A program made the translations under genes and the position numbers. Below, piece by piece: positions 36,217 through 46,012 of a DNA stretch of 64,000 nucleotides. This stretch comes from AP-15 sp963703745 (GTDB lineage: Bacteria > Pseudomonadota > Alphaproteobacteria > ATCC43930 > CGMCC-115725), in NCBI GenBank assembly GCA_963703745.1, contig CAVPFL010000002.1, forward strand, positions 806,001 through 870,000, written 5' to 3'. Under the pieces are notes generated by a model. That model did no database searches, was not told the origin of the DNA, and saw only the letters and a program-made list of their open reading frames with translations. Positions within the stretch are counted from its first letter, which is position 1; every line of letters starts with the position of its first letter.

Positions 36217-39200
36217 ATGCCGCTCGCCGATTTTGTTCATCTCCGCGTCCACACCGCCTATTCGCTGTCGGCTGGGGCGATCCCGATCAAGCAGCTGATC
36301 TCGATGTGTCAGGCCGAGCGCATGCCGGCGGTGGCCGTCACCGACACCGGAAATCTGTTCGGAGCGCTCGAAGTCGCGACGACTTGCACCGCGGCTGGGA
36401 TTCAGCCGATCATCGGCTGCGAGATAGCCCTCGAGCGCAACAGCGCGGCGGATGGGAGCAAGCCCGAGCGTGGCTTTTCCGAACCGGATCGAATTGTGCT
36501 GTTGGTGCAGAACGAGGCGGGCTATCGCAACCTTCTGGAACTCGTCAGCCGATCCTATCTCGCGAGTGAGGCGTCGACCGAGCCCGCGATCAACCGTTTG
36601 GACCTCGCGCGAGCCAGTGAGGGGCTTCTTTGCCTTACCGGTGGGCCGCGAGGCCCGGTTGGCAGGCTTCTAGGGGAGGGCCAGGCAGAAGCCGCCGAGG
36701 CCGTCCTGACCGAGCTGGCGCGCCTCTTTCCGAACCGGCTTTATGTCGAGCTGATGCGCCACGGGACAGCGGAAGAGGCGCGGACCGAGCTGGGTCTCGT
36801 TGAGCTGGCGTATCGTCACGAATTGCCGCTTGCCGCGACAAACGACGCCTATTTTCCCGATCGCGATTTCTTCGAGGCGCACGACGCGTTGCTCTGTGTC
36901 GCTGAAACCACAGTGGTCGCCGACCAGGAACGCAGACGGCTGACGCCGGATCATTGCTTCCGATCAGCCGCGGAGATGGAGAACGTCTTCGCCGACCTGC
37001 CGGAGGCGTGCGACAACACTCTGGTGATCGCCCGTCGCTGCTCGTTCATTCCGCAACCGCGCCAACCTATTCTGCCGGTCTTTCCGACCGCCGACGGGGT
37101 CGATGAGGAAACCGCGTTGCGTCGCGCGGCGCAGGCCGGGTTGGAGCAAAGGCTCTCGCGCGCCGAGATCGGCGAGATCGGCGCGACACCCTACCGAGAG
37201 CGCCTCGAATTCGAGCTCGACACGATCGTCCGAATGGGATTTGCCGGTTACTTCCTGATCGTCTCCGACATCATCCAATGGGCAAAGCGCCGGGGCATCC
37301 CGGTAGGTCCCGGACGCGGTTCGGGAGCGGGATCCGTCGTCGCTTGGGCCTTGACGATCACCGATCTCGACCCGTTGCGTTTTGGCCTGCTGTTCGAACG
37401 ATTTCTCAACCCCGAGCGGGTGTCGATGCCCGATTTCGACATCGATTTCTGCCAGGACCGGCGCGACGAGGTGATCCGTTACGTTCAGCAGAGATACGGG
37501 CGCGACCGCGTCGCGCAGATCATCACCTTTGGCAAGCTGCAAGCCCGCGCGGTGCTGCGTGATGTGGGCCGAGTGCTCGGCGTGCCCTATGGGCAAGTGG
37601 ATCGTTTGTGCAAACTCGTGCCAAACAATCCGGCGCACCCGGTCACGCTCGAAGAGGCGATCGCCAGCGAGCCGGCACTCCAACAGCAGCGCGACACGGA
37701 CGAGACCGTGGCCCGGTTGATGACGATTGCGCTGAAGCTCGAAGGGCTCTACCGGCATGCCTCAACTCATGCCGCCGGCGTGGTCATCGGCGACCGCCCG
37801 CTCACCGAACTCGTGCCGCTCTACCGCGATCCGCGCTCCGACATCCCGGTCACCCAGTTCAATATGAAGTGGGTCGAAGTCGCCGGCCTCGTGAAGTTCG
37901 ACTTTCTCGGGCTCAAGACCTTGACGGTATTGGCGCGCACTTGCGATTTGCTGGCCGCGCGCGGCGTTCAGCTCGACTTGTCGGCACTGCCGCTGGACGA
38001 CCCGGCCGCCTACGAGCTTCTCGCTCGCGGCGACACGGTCGGGGTGTTCCAAGTCGAAGGTGCCGGTGTACGCGACATGCTCAAGAAGCTGCGCCCCGAC
38101 CGGTTCGAGGACATTATCGCCGCCAACGCGCTGTACCGACCGGGGCCGATGGAGAACATCCCGCGCTACATCGCCGTCAAGCACGGCGAGGAGGCGCCCG
38201 ACTACTTGCACCCGGCGCTCGAGGGAATCCTGAAGGAAACCTACGGCGTCATGACCTACCAGGAGCAGGTCATGCAGATCGCCCAGGTCCTGGCGGGCTA
38301 TACGCTCGGCGGCGCGGATCTGTTGCGCCGCGCGATGGGCAAGAAGATCCCCTCCGAGATGGAGGCGCAGCGCCAACTGTTTCTCGAGGGGGCGGCGGAG
38401 CGCGGCGTCGAGCCTGCACGCGCCGAGTTGATCTTTGATCAAATGGCTAAGTTCGCCGGCTATGGCTTTAATAAGCCTCATGCGGCGGCCTACGCGCTCT
38501 TGACCTATCAAACGGCCTATCTGAAGGCCAACTACCCGGTCGAATTCCTCGCTGCGCTAATGACTTTGGATCTCGGTAACACCGACAAGCTCAATGTCTT
38601 CCGGCAGGAACTGGATCGGCTGGACATTCGGCTATTGCCGCCGGACATCAACCGCTCCGAGGTTGCATTTGCGGTCGAGCCCGATCAGAAGACCGGCAAG
38701 CCCGCGATCCGCTATGCGCTTGCCGCGGTCAAAGGGGTGGGCGGCCAGGCGATGAGCGATCTCGTGGCCGAGCGTACCGCCCATGGCCGCTTCAAGGATC
38801 TCTTCGATTTCGCACGCCGTCTCGACGCCAAGAGCTTCAACCGGCGGCAATTCGAAAACCTCGCCAAGGCCGGCGCGTTTGACAGCCTGAATCCGAACCG
38901 GGCACAAACCCTTGCCGCGGCCGAGCAGCTCTTACGCCAGGCGAACCTGGCGGCCGAGGAGCGCGAAAGCCGTCAGGATAGCCTATTCGGCAAGCTGGAC
39001 CCGAGCTTTCAACCGCGCCCGGCCTTGCCGCTGGTGGCCGATTGGCCACCCGCCGAGAGGCTGCAGCAGGAGTTCGCGGCGATCGGATTCTACCTGTCGA
39101 GCCATCCGCTCGACCCCTACGGCAAGAGCCTCGAACGCGCCGGCGTCATCCGCTTCGCCGAGTTGCCGGCGGGGCTGGCGGCCAACGACGCGGCTCACTT

Positions 39201-39672
39201 CAAGCTCGCCGGCATCGTCGTCGGTAAGAAAGAGCGCACCTCTGCGCGCGGCAACCGGTTCGCGTTTGTCCAGATGTCCGATCCGAGCGGGCTTTTTGAG
39301 GTGACCGTGTTCTCCGAGATGCTGAGCGAAGCGCGGGGATTGCTCGATTCGGGCCAACCGTTGGTCGTTACGGTCGATGTGCGTAGCGGGGAAGAGAACC
39401 TGCGCCTGATTGCGCAGAAGATAGAGCCGCTCGATGCGGTCGTCGCTCATGCCGCGGCCGGGCTGCGGGTTTTTCTCGGCGAGGCGCGCGCACTCTCGAG
39501 CCTCAAGAGCGTAATCGCCCGCGAGGCAGGCGGTCGCGGCCGCGTCACGGTCGTCCTCGACCTGCCGAGCCGTGAAGTCGAGATCACCATCCCCGGCGGC
39601 TTCAAGGTCGACCCGAGAACTCGCGCCGCGCTCAAGTCGCTCCCCGGCATCATCGACGTCCACGACATCTGA
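36217..39672 (+). CDS. dnaE: DNA polymerase III alpha subunit
   Basis: DnaE, 1151 residues from ATG 36217; the frame stays open back to 36094 at the lolD stop, but those 41 residues do not look like the family. The N-terminal PHP domain begins FVHLRVHTAYSLSAGAIPIK; the polymerase active-site Asp residues are in MPDFDIDF (about 405-411), with GPGRGSGAGSVVAWAL before and KPHAAAYALLTYQTAYLKAN in the fingers. A helix-hairpin-helix and an OB domain (KERTSARGNRFAFVQMSDPS) lie near the C-terminus. It is the main replicative polymerase. Confidence 0.96.
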   Translation: MPLADFVHLRVHTAYSLSAGAIPIKQLISMCQAERMPAVAVTDTGNLFGALEVATTCTAAGIQPIIGCEIALERNSAADGSKPERGFSEPDRIVLLVQNEAGYRNLLELVSRSYLASEASTEPAINRLDLARASEGLLCLTGGPRGPVGRLLGEGQAEAAEAVLTELARLFPNRLYVELMRHGTAEEARTELGLVELAYRHELPLAATNDAYFPDRDFFEAHDALLCVAETTVVADQERRRLTPDHCFRSAAEMENVFADLPEACDNTLVIARRCSFIPQPRQPILPVFPTADGVDEETALRRAAQAGLEQRLSRAEIGEIGATPYRERLEFELDTIVRMGFAGYFLIVSDIIQWAKRRGIPVGPGRGSGAGSVVAWALTITDLDPLRFGLLFERFLNPERVSMPDFDIDFCQDRRDEVIRYVQQRYGRDRVAQIITFGKLQARAVLRDVGRVLGVPYGQVDRLCKLVPNNPAHPVTLEEAIASEPALQQQRDTDETVARLMTIALKLEGLYRHASTHAAGVVIGDRPLTELVPLYRDPRSDIPVTQFNMKWVEVAGLVKFDFLGLKTLTVLARTCDLLAARGVQLDLSALPLDDPAAYELLARGDTVGVFQVEGAGVRDMLKKLRPDRFEDIIAANALYRPGPMENIPRYIAVKHGEEAPDYLHPALEGILKETYGVMTYQEQVMQIAQVLAGYTLGGADLLRRAMGKKIPSEMEAQRQLFLEGAAERGVEPARAELIFDQMAKFAGYGFNKPHAAAYALLTYQTAYLKANYPVEFLAALMTLDLGNTDKLNVFRQELDRLDIRLLPPDINRSEVAFAVEPDQKTGKPAIRYALAAVKGVGGQAMSDLVAERTAHGRFKDLFDFARRLDAKSFNRRQFENLAKAGAFDSLNPNRAQTLAAAEQLLRQANLAAEERESRQDSLFGKLDPSFQPRPALPLVADWPPAERLQQEFAAIGFYLSSHPLDPYGKSLERAGVIRFAELPAGLAANDAAHFKLAGIVVGKKERTSARGNRFAFVQMSDPSGLFEVTVFSEMLSEARGLLDSGQPLVVTVDVRSGEENLRLIAQKIEPLDAVVAHAAAGLRVFLGEARALSSLKSVIAREAGGRGRVTVVLDLPSREVEITIPGGFKVDPRTRAALKSLPGIIDVHDI

Positions 39673-39868
39673 CCAGGGTTCCGCCGGCGCAAATACAACG
39701 TAGATGGCGCTTTCGGCCCAGCGGGGACGTGATTCCCAGCAGAATTAGGCTTTATCTCGAGAGCTTACCGCGTCAATTCGTGCCGCCCGGATCAGCGAAT
39801 TCGGATTCCAAGATCAACCGATCTGCACACCTTTCAGGGAGCGAAAACAACGAAGGCCGGTGCGTCCT

Positions 39869-40390
39869 CTACGCGTTGATCGAGGCGAGCTCCTCGATGC
39901 GCAGGCCGCCGCGAACCCGCGCCACCAGCTCGTCGGGCTCGTAGACCACGCCGACCGGGTTCTTATCGGTCTTGGAGCGCCCGCGCATATAGGCCTTGCC
40001 TTCCACGTCGGTGGCAAAATTGTCGATCAGCAGCTCGACCTGGTTGTTGTCGGGGTCGTGGTAATACATCGACGTGGTCACGCCGTGATTGACGCAGCGG
40101 TGCGGACGGATGCCGAGCTCCTTGAGCCGCAGGTAATTATCGCTCAGATCGTCGAGGCTGCCCATGGTGAACGCGACGTGGTTCAGCCCGGCGGCGTTGG
40201 GCTGACGCTCGGTCAACGGCCCAGGGTCGAGAAAGGCCACCCGGTGGTGTTCGTTGTCGTAGCTGATGAACGAGATGCGATCGGCCTCGTAAAGAATTTC
40301 GGCACCGAGAACGGTGCAATACCAATCGATCATTTCGCGACGGCGATTAGTTTGCAGCACGATGTGCGACAGCTTTTTTGGTGATGCCAT
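39869..40390 (-). CDS. VOC-family (glyoxalase/extradiol dioxygenase-like) protein
   Basis: A 173-residue vicinal-oxygen-chelate protein. The first module begins LSHIVLQTNRRREMIDWYCT and AEILYEADRISFISYD; the second has GLNHVAFTMGSLDDL and YYHDPDNNQVELLIDNF, giving the expected metal ligands (His near 9, His near 71, Glu near 121). Such proteins include extradiol dioxygenases, glyoxalases and resistance proteins. The substrate is unknown. It is followed by a quinone oxidoreductase and an acyl-CoA ligase on the same strand, which would suit breakdown of an organic acid. Confidence 0.8.
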   Translation of the reverse strand: MASPKKLSHIVLQTNRRREMIDWYCTVLGAEILYEADRISFISYDNEHHRVAFLDPGPLTERQPNAAGLNHVAFTMGSLDDLSDNYLRLKELGIRPHRCVNHGVTTSMYYHDPDNNQVELLIDNFATDVEGKAYMRGRSKTDKNPVGVVYEPDELVARVRGGLRIEELASINA

Positions 40391-40466
40391 GACCGCCTCC
40401 TGATCCGACCTGGAGTTGTGTGGCGAAATGGGTGCACGGGATCGCCGACCAAGTCAAGGATCGGGT

Positions 40467-41462
40467 TCAATCATCCGTCAGGCGCAGCACGGCGCGGCCG
40501 GCGAGACGCCGATCGCGCAGCGCCGCGAGTGCCTGCCCGGCCTGGTCGAGTGGGTAGATTTGCGCGGTCGCGGGTTTGATCCGGTCCTGCTCGTAAAACT
40601 CGAAGATTTCCGCAAAGCACGCCGCCATTTGCGCCGGGCGCCGCTTGCGATAGTCGCTGACCTGCAGCCCGCTGACCTCGATATTCTTGACCAGGAGGTA
40701 GTTGGTCTTGATTGTCGGGATATCGCCAGCGGCGAAGCCGATCACCACCAGCCGGCCGCACCAGGCGAGCGCACGCAGCGCAGCGTCGAAAACGTTGCCG
40801 CCGAGCGGATCGAGGACGATGTCGGCGCCCAGTCCCTCGGTCGCGGCCCAGACCTGCTCGCGCAAGGAATCGCGCAGGTTCTCGCGCGACAACTCGACCA
40901 CCCCATTGGCGCCGGCCGCACGCGCCGCCGCCGCCTTCTCCGGCCGCAGGATGCCGGCGAGCACGCGCGCTCCCATCGCACGGGCGAGCTGCACGGCCGC
41001 CTGGCCAACGCCCCCCGACGCGCCGAGCACCAATATTGTCTCGCCGGGGGCCACCCGTGCGCGCTCGCGCAAGGCGAACCAGGCAGTGTCGTAGACCAGG
41101 CTCAGCGACGCTGCCTCGGGGAAGGACATGCGCGGCGGCAGGCAATAGCACTGGTCGGCGGGGAGGGCGACGATCTCGGCGTAGCCGCCCTCTTCGGCCA
41201 TCGCCAGCACCCGGTCGCCCACCCGCGGCGTGATCACGTCCGGCCCCACCGCCAACACCACGCCCGCCGGCCCTTTGCCCGGAATGAACGGCCGCGCCGG
41301 GAGGGACTGGTAAGTGCCGCCCACCACCAGCAGGTCGACATAGTTGACCGGTGCGGCACGCACCTCCACCAGCACCTCGCCCGGTCCCGGCCGCGGCGTC
41401 GGCACCTCGACAACGCGTAGCTGCTCAGGCGGGCCGAATTCATCGACGACGACCGCGCGCAT
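40467..41462 (-). CDS. NADPH:quinone oxidoreductase-like (MDR superfamily) protein
   Basis: A 331-residue zinc-free medium-chain dehydrogenase. GroES-like start MRAVVVDEFGPPEQLRVVEV, AAPVNYVDLLVVGGTYQ, FIPGKGPAGVVLAVGPDV, and a Rossmann motif ILVLGASGGVGQAAVQLARA. The zinc-binding Cys cluster of true alcohol dehydrogenases is absent. It likely reduces quinones or enoyl substrates with NADPH. ATG 41462 lies 10 bases after the acyl-CoA ligase stop, so the two form an operon. Confidence 0.85.
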   Translation of the reverse strand: MRAVVVDEFGPPEQLRVVEVPTPRPGPGEVLVEVRAAPVNYVDLLVVGGTYQSLPARPFIPGKGPAGVVLAVGPDVITPRVGDRVLAMAEEGGYAEIVALPADQCYCLPPRMSFPEAASLSLVYDTAWFALRERARVAPGETILVLGASGGVGQAAVQLARAMGARVLAGILRPEKAAAARAAGANGVVELSRENLRDSLREQVWAATEGLGADIVLDPLGGNVFDAALRALAWCGRLVVIGFAAGDIPTIKTNYLLVKNIEVSGLQVSDYRKRRPAQMAACFAEIFEFYEQDRIKPATAQIYPLDQAGQALAALRDRRLAGRAVLRLTDD

Positions 41463-41472
41463 CGGCTCAGCC

Positions 41473-43110
41473 CTATGCCGGCGGGCGGAAGCGCACATGC
41501 ACCGGCCGCATACGGCCCTCCTCGACCCAGCGCACTAGTTCGCGCTTGATCACCTTGCCGCTGGCCGTGAGCGGCATGTCCTCGAGCGGCAGGATGAATT
41601 CCGGCATGTCGTATCTCGACAGGCCGGCCATATCCAGATGCTGCAGAATCACCTCCGGCTCGACCGTCATATCCTCGCGCGCCACCACAGCCAGGCAAAC
41701 GCGCTCGCCGAGCCGCGGATCGGCGACCGGGAAAGCCGCAGCCTTTTCGACGGCGTCGTGACGCGCTGCCAGTGCTTCGATGCGCGCCGGATAGATGTTA
41801 TGGCCGCCGCGGATGATTACGTCTTTCTCGCGGCCGACGACGCGCAGGTAGCCCGCATCGTCCATCCAGCCGAGATCGCCGGTCATGAACCAACCCTGCG
41901 CGTTGAACGCGGCCTCGGTCGCCGCCTGATCGTTGAAATAGCCGAGCATCAGGCTGGCGCCGCGGCCGCCGATCTGGCCGATCTCTCCGGGTGCCGCCTC
42001 GGCATCCGGATTGTCTCTGCGCCAGATGCGGACCGCGAACCCCTCGCAGGCGCGGCCGCATGTTTCCAGGATGCGCTCGGGCGGGTCGTCGGGTAGCGTA
42101 TATTGGTGCGAGCAGGTTTCGGTCATGCCGTAGCCGCTCTGCGGCACCACCCCGCGGTCTATCAACTCTTTGATCACCTGCGGCGGCGCGGGTGCCCCGG
42201 AAATGCGGAAACCGTGAACCCTTGAGAGACGCTCTACGCCGCGACTGCGCATTTCGGTCAACAGGTCGATCGCATGGGTCGGCACGCCAAACAGGAAGTT
42301 GGCACCCGTCTCCTCCAGCCGGTCGAGCAGGCTCTGACCTCTCGATAGGTCGTGCACGACCAATTCACCGCCGCCGGACAGCGCGGTTATCAGCGCGCCG
42401 AGTCCGAGATTGTGGCTCAACGGGCTCAGCGTGTAGAGAACCGATCGGTGAAGCGCCCAGTCGCGCGCCATCATTCGAGCGGTAGCGAGCAATGTGTTGT
42501 CGCTGTGCATGACACCCTTCGGCTCTCCGGTCGTGCCGGAGGTGAACGGCAGATACATGACCTGGTTCGCGGCGCTGCTGGCCGGAGTCCGGATTGCAAG
42601 AGCGCCAAGTTCGCCGAACGGTGTCGCCGTGGCGTCGGCCGGCTCCACCCGATAGACGCAGCGCAAGAAGTCGCGACCCGCCAGCTCTTCGAAGAGGTCA
42701 CGCCGGTCGGCATCGGCGCCGTAACCGGGCTCGGCGATCAGCGCGGCGGCGCGCATGCGGTCGACCAGGGCGGCAACCTCGCCAACCGTATGGCCGCGAT
42801 GCAGCGACGGGCAGCAGACATAGCCGTTGCGCGAGCAAGCGAGCAGCACAACGGCGGTTTCCACACGACTCGGCAGCCAGACGGCGACACGCTGGCCGGG
42901 CCGTATGCCGTGGCCGGCCAAGCCCGCGGCCAGCCGATCCGCGGCCTCTACCAGCGTCGCATAGGTTAGCCGCCGGTGACGGTCACGTACCGCGAAGGCA
43001 CCGGGTGCCGTCCGGGCCTGCCGAGCGGCGAGGCGGTAGATCGTCTCCTCGCCCCAAAACCCCGCTTCGGTGTAGGCCGCGACCATCGACGGGCTTAGTC
43101 GTGTGCGCAA
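41473..43110 (-). CDS. AMP-dependent acyl-CoA synthetase/ligase
   Basis: A member of the ANL superfamily, about 545 residues. ATP motif FTSGTTGEPKGVMHS, then SGYGMTETCSHQYTLP, TGDLGWMDDAGYLRVVGREK and the catalytic Lys in LTASGKVIKREL. It activates a carboxylic acid to its CoA thioester through an adenylate. The start is uncertain: TTG 43110 gives a family-like N-terminus (RTRLSPSMVAAYTEAGFWGE); ATG 43155 would put the start inside the operator of the divergent toxin-antitoxin pair, and ATG 43086 is also possible. Co-transcribed with the quinone oxidoreductase. Confidence 0.85.
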   Translation of the reverse strand: MRTRLSPSMVAAYTEAGFWGEETIYRLAARQARTAPGAFAVRDRHRRLTYATLVEAADRLAAGLAGHGIRPGQRVAVWLPSRVETAVVLLACSRNGYVCCPSLHRGHTVGEVAALVDRMRAAALIAEPGYGADADRRDLFEELAGRDFLRCVYRVEPADATATPFGELGALAIRTPASSAANQVMYLPFTSGTTGEPKGVMHSDNTLLATARMMARDWALHRSVLYTLSPLSHNLGLGALITALSGGGELVVHDLSRGQSLLDRLEETGANFLFGVPTHAIDLLTEMRSRGVERLSRVHGFRISGAPAPPQVIKELIDRGVVPQSGYGMTETCSHQYTLPDDPPERILETCGRACEGFAVRIWRRDNPDAEAAPGEIGQIGGRGASLMLGYFNDQAATEAAFNAQGWFMTGDLGWMDDAGYLRVVGREKDVIIRGGHNIYPARIEALAARHDAVEKAAAFPVADPRLGERVCLAVVAREDMTVEPEVILQHLDMAGLSRYDMPEFILPLEDMPLTASGKVIKRELVRWVEEGRMRPVHVRFRPPA

Positions 43111-43147
43111 GATGCGTTCTCGACGGTTCTTTGCAGTTAGGATATAA

Positions 43148-43167
43148 CTGACCATAATAATGGTCAG
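43148..43167. promoter_or_regulatory. 20-base palindrome, probable operator of the toxin-antitoxin pair
   Basis: CTGACCAT-AATA-ATGGTCAG is a perfect 8-base inverted repeat that ends five bases before the antitoxin ATG, with TATAAC (43143-43148) as possible -10 at its edge. Phd/VapB-type antitoxins bind such sites to repress their own operon. It also lies upstream of, or within, the 5' end of the divergent acyl-CoA ligase gene. Confidence 0.7.
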
Positions 43168-43172
43168 GAGAG

Positions 43173-43418
43173 GTGATGAAGCAAGTCAACCTAGCCGACG
43201 CCAAGGCTCGCTTAAGCGAATTGGTCGCACGGGCTTCTGCGGGCGAGCCCGTTTGCATCATGCGCCGCGGCAAGCCGGTGGCTCAGCTTACCGCAGTTGA
43301 TGTCCGGCGTAAGCGCATCGACCCGTCCGCCTTACAGGCGATCACCGACAAAATGCCGCTGCAACTTGAGAGTGCAGGCGAGTTCGTTCGCCGGATGCGC
43401 GACGATGAACGCTATTGA
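43173..43418 (+). CDS. Phd/YefM-family antitoxin
   Basis: An 81-residue antitoxin: KQVNLADAKARLSELVARAS and GEPVCIMRRGKPVAQLTAVD are the Phd DNA-binding and dimer fold; the C-terminal 30 residues (LESAGEFVRRMRDDERY) would wrap the toxin. It binds and neutralises the PIN toxin encoded next and represses the operon through the palindrome upstream. Its stop shares a base with the toxin start (TGATG). Confidence 0.88.
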   Translation: MMKQVNLADAKARLSELVARASAGEPVCIMRRGKPVAQLTAVDVRRKRIDPSALQAITDKMPLQLESAGEFVRRMRDDERY

Positions 43419-43840
43419 TGCTCTATTTGGATACGTCACTGCTGGTTGCCTTGCTGACGAACGAGGCGAAAACCCGGCAGGTGCAGGTGTGGCTCGGCGA
43501 ACAGGATCCTGATGATCTGGTGATCAGCGACTGCGTCGTCGCCGAGTTTTCTGCAGCTCTTTCAATCAAGCTGCGGACCGGAGGAATCGAAGCGGATCAC
43601 CGCGCCGAGGCGCTGGCGATGTTCATCCGCCTTTGTAGCGACAATCTCACGGTCTGGCCCGTGTCGAGGCTGCAGTTTCACACGGCTGCCCGGTTTGCCG
43701 ACCATTACGCGCTAGGCCTGCGGGCTGGCGAAGCGCTGCACCTGGCGGTTTGCGCCGAGCACGGCGCGACCATCTGTACACTCGACCGGCGCCTCGGCGA
43801 CGCGGCGTCGGCATTGGGGGTCAAAACGGCGCAACTGTGA
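43418..43840 (+). CDS. vapC: VapC-type PIN-domain toxin
   Basis: A 140-residue PIN ribonuclease toxin. Acidic active-site residues are visible in MLYLDTSLLVALL, SDCVVAEFSAAL, and GLRAGEALHLAVCAEHGATI, with CTLDRRLGDAASALGV near the C-terminus. VapC toxins cut tRNA or rRNA. A TTG one codon earlier is also open, but the ATG at 43418 is preferred. The pairing with a Phd-type antitoxin is common. Confidence 0.88.
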   Translation: MLYLDTSLLVALLTNEAKTRQVQVWLGEQDPDDLVISDCVVAEFSAALSIKLRTGGIEADHRAEALAMFIRLCSDNLTVWPVSRLQFHTAARFADHYALGLRAGEALHLAVCAEHGATICTLDRRLGDAASALGVKTAQL

Positions 43841-43917
43841 ATGTGCTTCGCGCCCGGCATAGAGCAGGGATAGCCAGCCGCGGAATAACCCATTTCTTGG
43901 ACCGCGGCCGCATTAAG

Positions 43918-43966
43918 CCGGCGCTTGCCGCTCGAAATAGGTTAAATTCGGCGCGGGAGTTAGCGC
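43918..43966. repeat. Repeat copy A upstream of cyclase copy 2
   Basis: A roughly 50-base segment including CGAAATAGGTTAAATTCG and CGCGGGAGTTAG ends about 10 bases before the cyclase start. A copy with few differences lies at 47247-47296, where no cyclase follows. It may be the cyclase promoter region, duplicated. Confidence 0.6.
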
Positions 43967-43976
43967 CACCCGAGCA

Positions 43977-45779
43977 ATGACCACGACGACCGCCACTCGC
44001 CGTCTCGCCGCGATCCTCGCCGCGGATGTGGTGGGGTATTCGCGTCTGATGGGTGCTGATGAGGAAGGCACGCATGAACGCGTCCAGGCGCATCTGCGCG
44101 AACTAGTCGATCCGAAGATCCGCGAGCATCATGGCCGCATCGTCAAGACCACCGGCGACGGTGTGCTGGCGGAATTCGCCAGTGTGGTCGACGCCGTGCG
44201 CTGCGCCGCAGAAATCCAGCGCGCGATGGCCGTCCGCGATTTGGATCTCGCGGAGGAGCGCCGCCTGCGCTTTCGCATCGGGGTCAATCTCGGCGACGTG
44301 ATCGCCGATGGCGACGACATCTATGGCGACGGCGTCAACATCGCGGCACGGCTGGAGGGGCTGGCGTCACCGGGCAGCATCTGCGTCTCGGGCACCGTTC
44401 GCGATCATGTCGGCGACCGGCTCCCTTACGCCCTCGAAGATATGGGCGAGCAGAGCGTCAAGAACATCGTTCGGCCGGTGCGGGTTTATGCGGTGCACCC
44501 TGAAGGCATAGCCGGCTTGCCGACGGCGAGCGTGTCGTCCGCCACTTCAAGTTTGCTGCATGTCGCTGCACCACGCCTGTCGATCGTCGTTCTGCCCTTC
44601 ACTAACCTCAGCAACGACCCCGAGCAGCAGTATTTCGCTGACGGAATCACCGAGGACCTCACGACCGATCTCTCTAGGCTCGCGAATATGTTCGTGATCT
44701 CGCGCAATACCGCGTTCACGTACCGGAACAACCCGGTCGACACGAAGCAGATTGGCCGCGAGTTGGGCGTGCGCTATGTGCTCGAAGGGAGCGTCAGGCG
44801 GTCGGGAAACCAGCTCCGCGTCAACGCCCAGCTGATCGATGCCCAGACCGACGCGCATCTGTGGGCGGAGCGGTTCGACCGCGACACGGACGATCTATTC
44901 GCCCTGCAAAATGAGATCGCGAGCCGGCTCGCGAACGCGCTCCGCGTCGAGCTGATCGCTGCGGAGGCCGCTTGGCCGACCGAGCATCCCGACGCGCTCG
45001 ACTACATTCTTCGGGGGCGTGCGGTATTATTGAAGCCCCGGACACCTGATACTTGCAAGGAAGCAATTAATTTGTTTGACCGCGCATTGGCGCTCGATCC
45101 GCAATCCGTCGAGGCACAGAGCCGATTGGCGGGCGTACTGGTGGGCCGCGTGCTCGACGGAATGGACGACTCGGCGGTGGCCGACCTCGCGCGTGCGCAA
45201 GGACTGGTCGGCCAAGCCTTGGCGGCGTCGCCCCGCTATGTGATTCCGCACATCGTCAAAGGCCATGTGCTGCGCGCGCAGCACCGATGGGAGGAGGCCG
45301 TTCTCGAGTTTGAGACGGCGCTCGCGTTGGATCGCAACTTGGTGGCCGCATTACACGGTCTCGCCTGGTGCAAGCTCGTCACCGGGTCGATAGAGGAGGT
45401 GATCCCGCTCGAGGAACAAGCCATCTGCCCCAGCCCCCGCGATCCCGCTATCGTCTTTTGGTACGTCCTGATCGGCATCGTGCATTTGCTGCAATCGCGC
45501 ACGGACGAGGCCATCGTCTGGCTCGAAAAAGCGCGCAGCGCCATGCCTGCCGTACCGTTCCTTCACAGCCACCTCGCCTCTGCCTATGCCCTCAGAGGCG
45601 AAATCGAACGCGCCGCCGCCGAACTTGCAGAAGCCCGGAGATTGAGCGGCGGAAATCTTTTTTCAAGCATCGCCCACCTGAAGGCCCGCGGATGGCCGTC
45701 GTGGGCGCCGAAGATACGCGCCCTGTTCGAAGCCACTTATCTTGTCGGGCTGCGCAAGGCCGGAATGCCGGAAGAGTGA
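43977..45779 (+). CDS. Class III adenylate/guanylate cyclase with TolB-like and TPR domains (copy 2)
   Basis: A 600-residue protein with the same layout as the gene at 18862: cyclase domain (LAAILAADVVGYSRLMGADE; KTTGDGVLAEFASVVDAVRC; GDGVNIAARLEGL, giving both metal Asp residues and the Asn/Arg pair), a TolB-like segment (SIVVLPFTNLSNDPEQQYFA to AHLWAERFDRD), and C-terminal TPRs from about residue 350. No transmembrane helix. The two cyclases are clear paralogues, not recent copies. It stands between the toxin-antitoxin pair and a small transporter-like remnant; a repeat precedes it. Confidence 0.86.
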   Translation: MTTTTATRRLAAILAADVVGYSRLMGADEEGTHERVQAHLRELVDPKIREHHGRIVKTTGDGVLAEFASVVDAVRCAAEIQRAMAVRDLDLAEERRLRFRIGVNLGDVIADGDDIYGDGVNIAARLEGLASPGSICVSGTVRDHVGDRLPYALEDMGEQSVKNIVRPVRVYAVHPEGIAGLPTASVSSATSSLLHVAAPRLSIVVLPFTNLSNDPEQQYFADGITEDLTTDLSRLANMFVISRNTAFTYRNNPVDTKQIGRELGVRYVLEGSVRRSGNQLRVNAQLIDAQTDAHLWAERFDRDTDDLFALQNEIASRLANALRVELIAAEAAWPTEHPDALDYILRGRAVLLKPRTPDTCKEAINLFDRALALDPQSVEAQSRLAGVLVGRVLDGMDDSAVADLARAQGLVGQALAASPRYVIPHIVKGHVLRAQHRWEEAVLEFETALALDRNLVAALHGLAWCKLVTGSIEEVIPLEEQAICPSPRDPAIVFWYVLIGIVHLLQSRTDEAIVWLEKARSAMPAVPFLHSHLASAYALRGEIERAAAELAEARRLSGGNLFSSIAHLKARGWPSWAPKIRALFEATYLVGLRKAGMPEE

Positions 45780-45866
45780 CCGACACCGCCAGTTCGCCGA
45801 CGCCCGGCTCGGCGCCGCGCTTGCCCTCTGCAGAATCGGGATGCGGAGCACCTTGGGGTGGGTTTC

Positions 45867-45968
45867 ATGATGTTTCTGATAGCATTCCTGCTGTTCGTTG
45901 GCGCTTTTGCCGTGACGCAGATCGCGTCGGAGACCAAGGGCCTCGCCCTCGACGTCATGCGCCGCTGA
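45867..45968 (+). pseudogene. Possible C-terminal remnant of an MFS transporter
   Basis: A 33-codon frame reads MMFLIAFLLFVGAFAVTQIA and then SETKGLALDVMRR. One hydrophobic helix followed by ETKG is how many sugar-type major facilitator proteins end. Nothing upstream in frame extends the match, so it is a relic or a chance small membrane peptide. Confidence 0.35.
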
Positions 45969-46012
45969 CGCGCTGAGAGGGCGAGAGAGGCTCGACAGGG
46001 GAGAGGTAAGCC

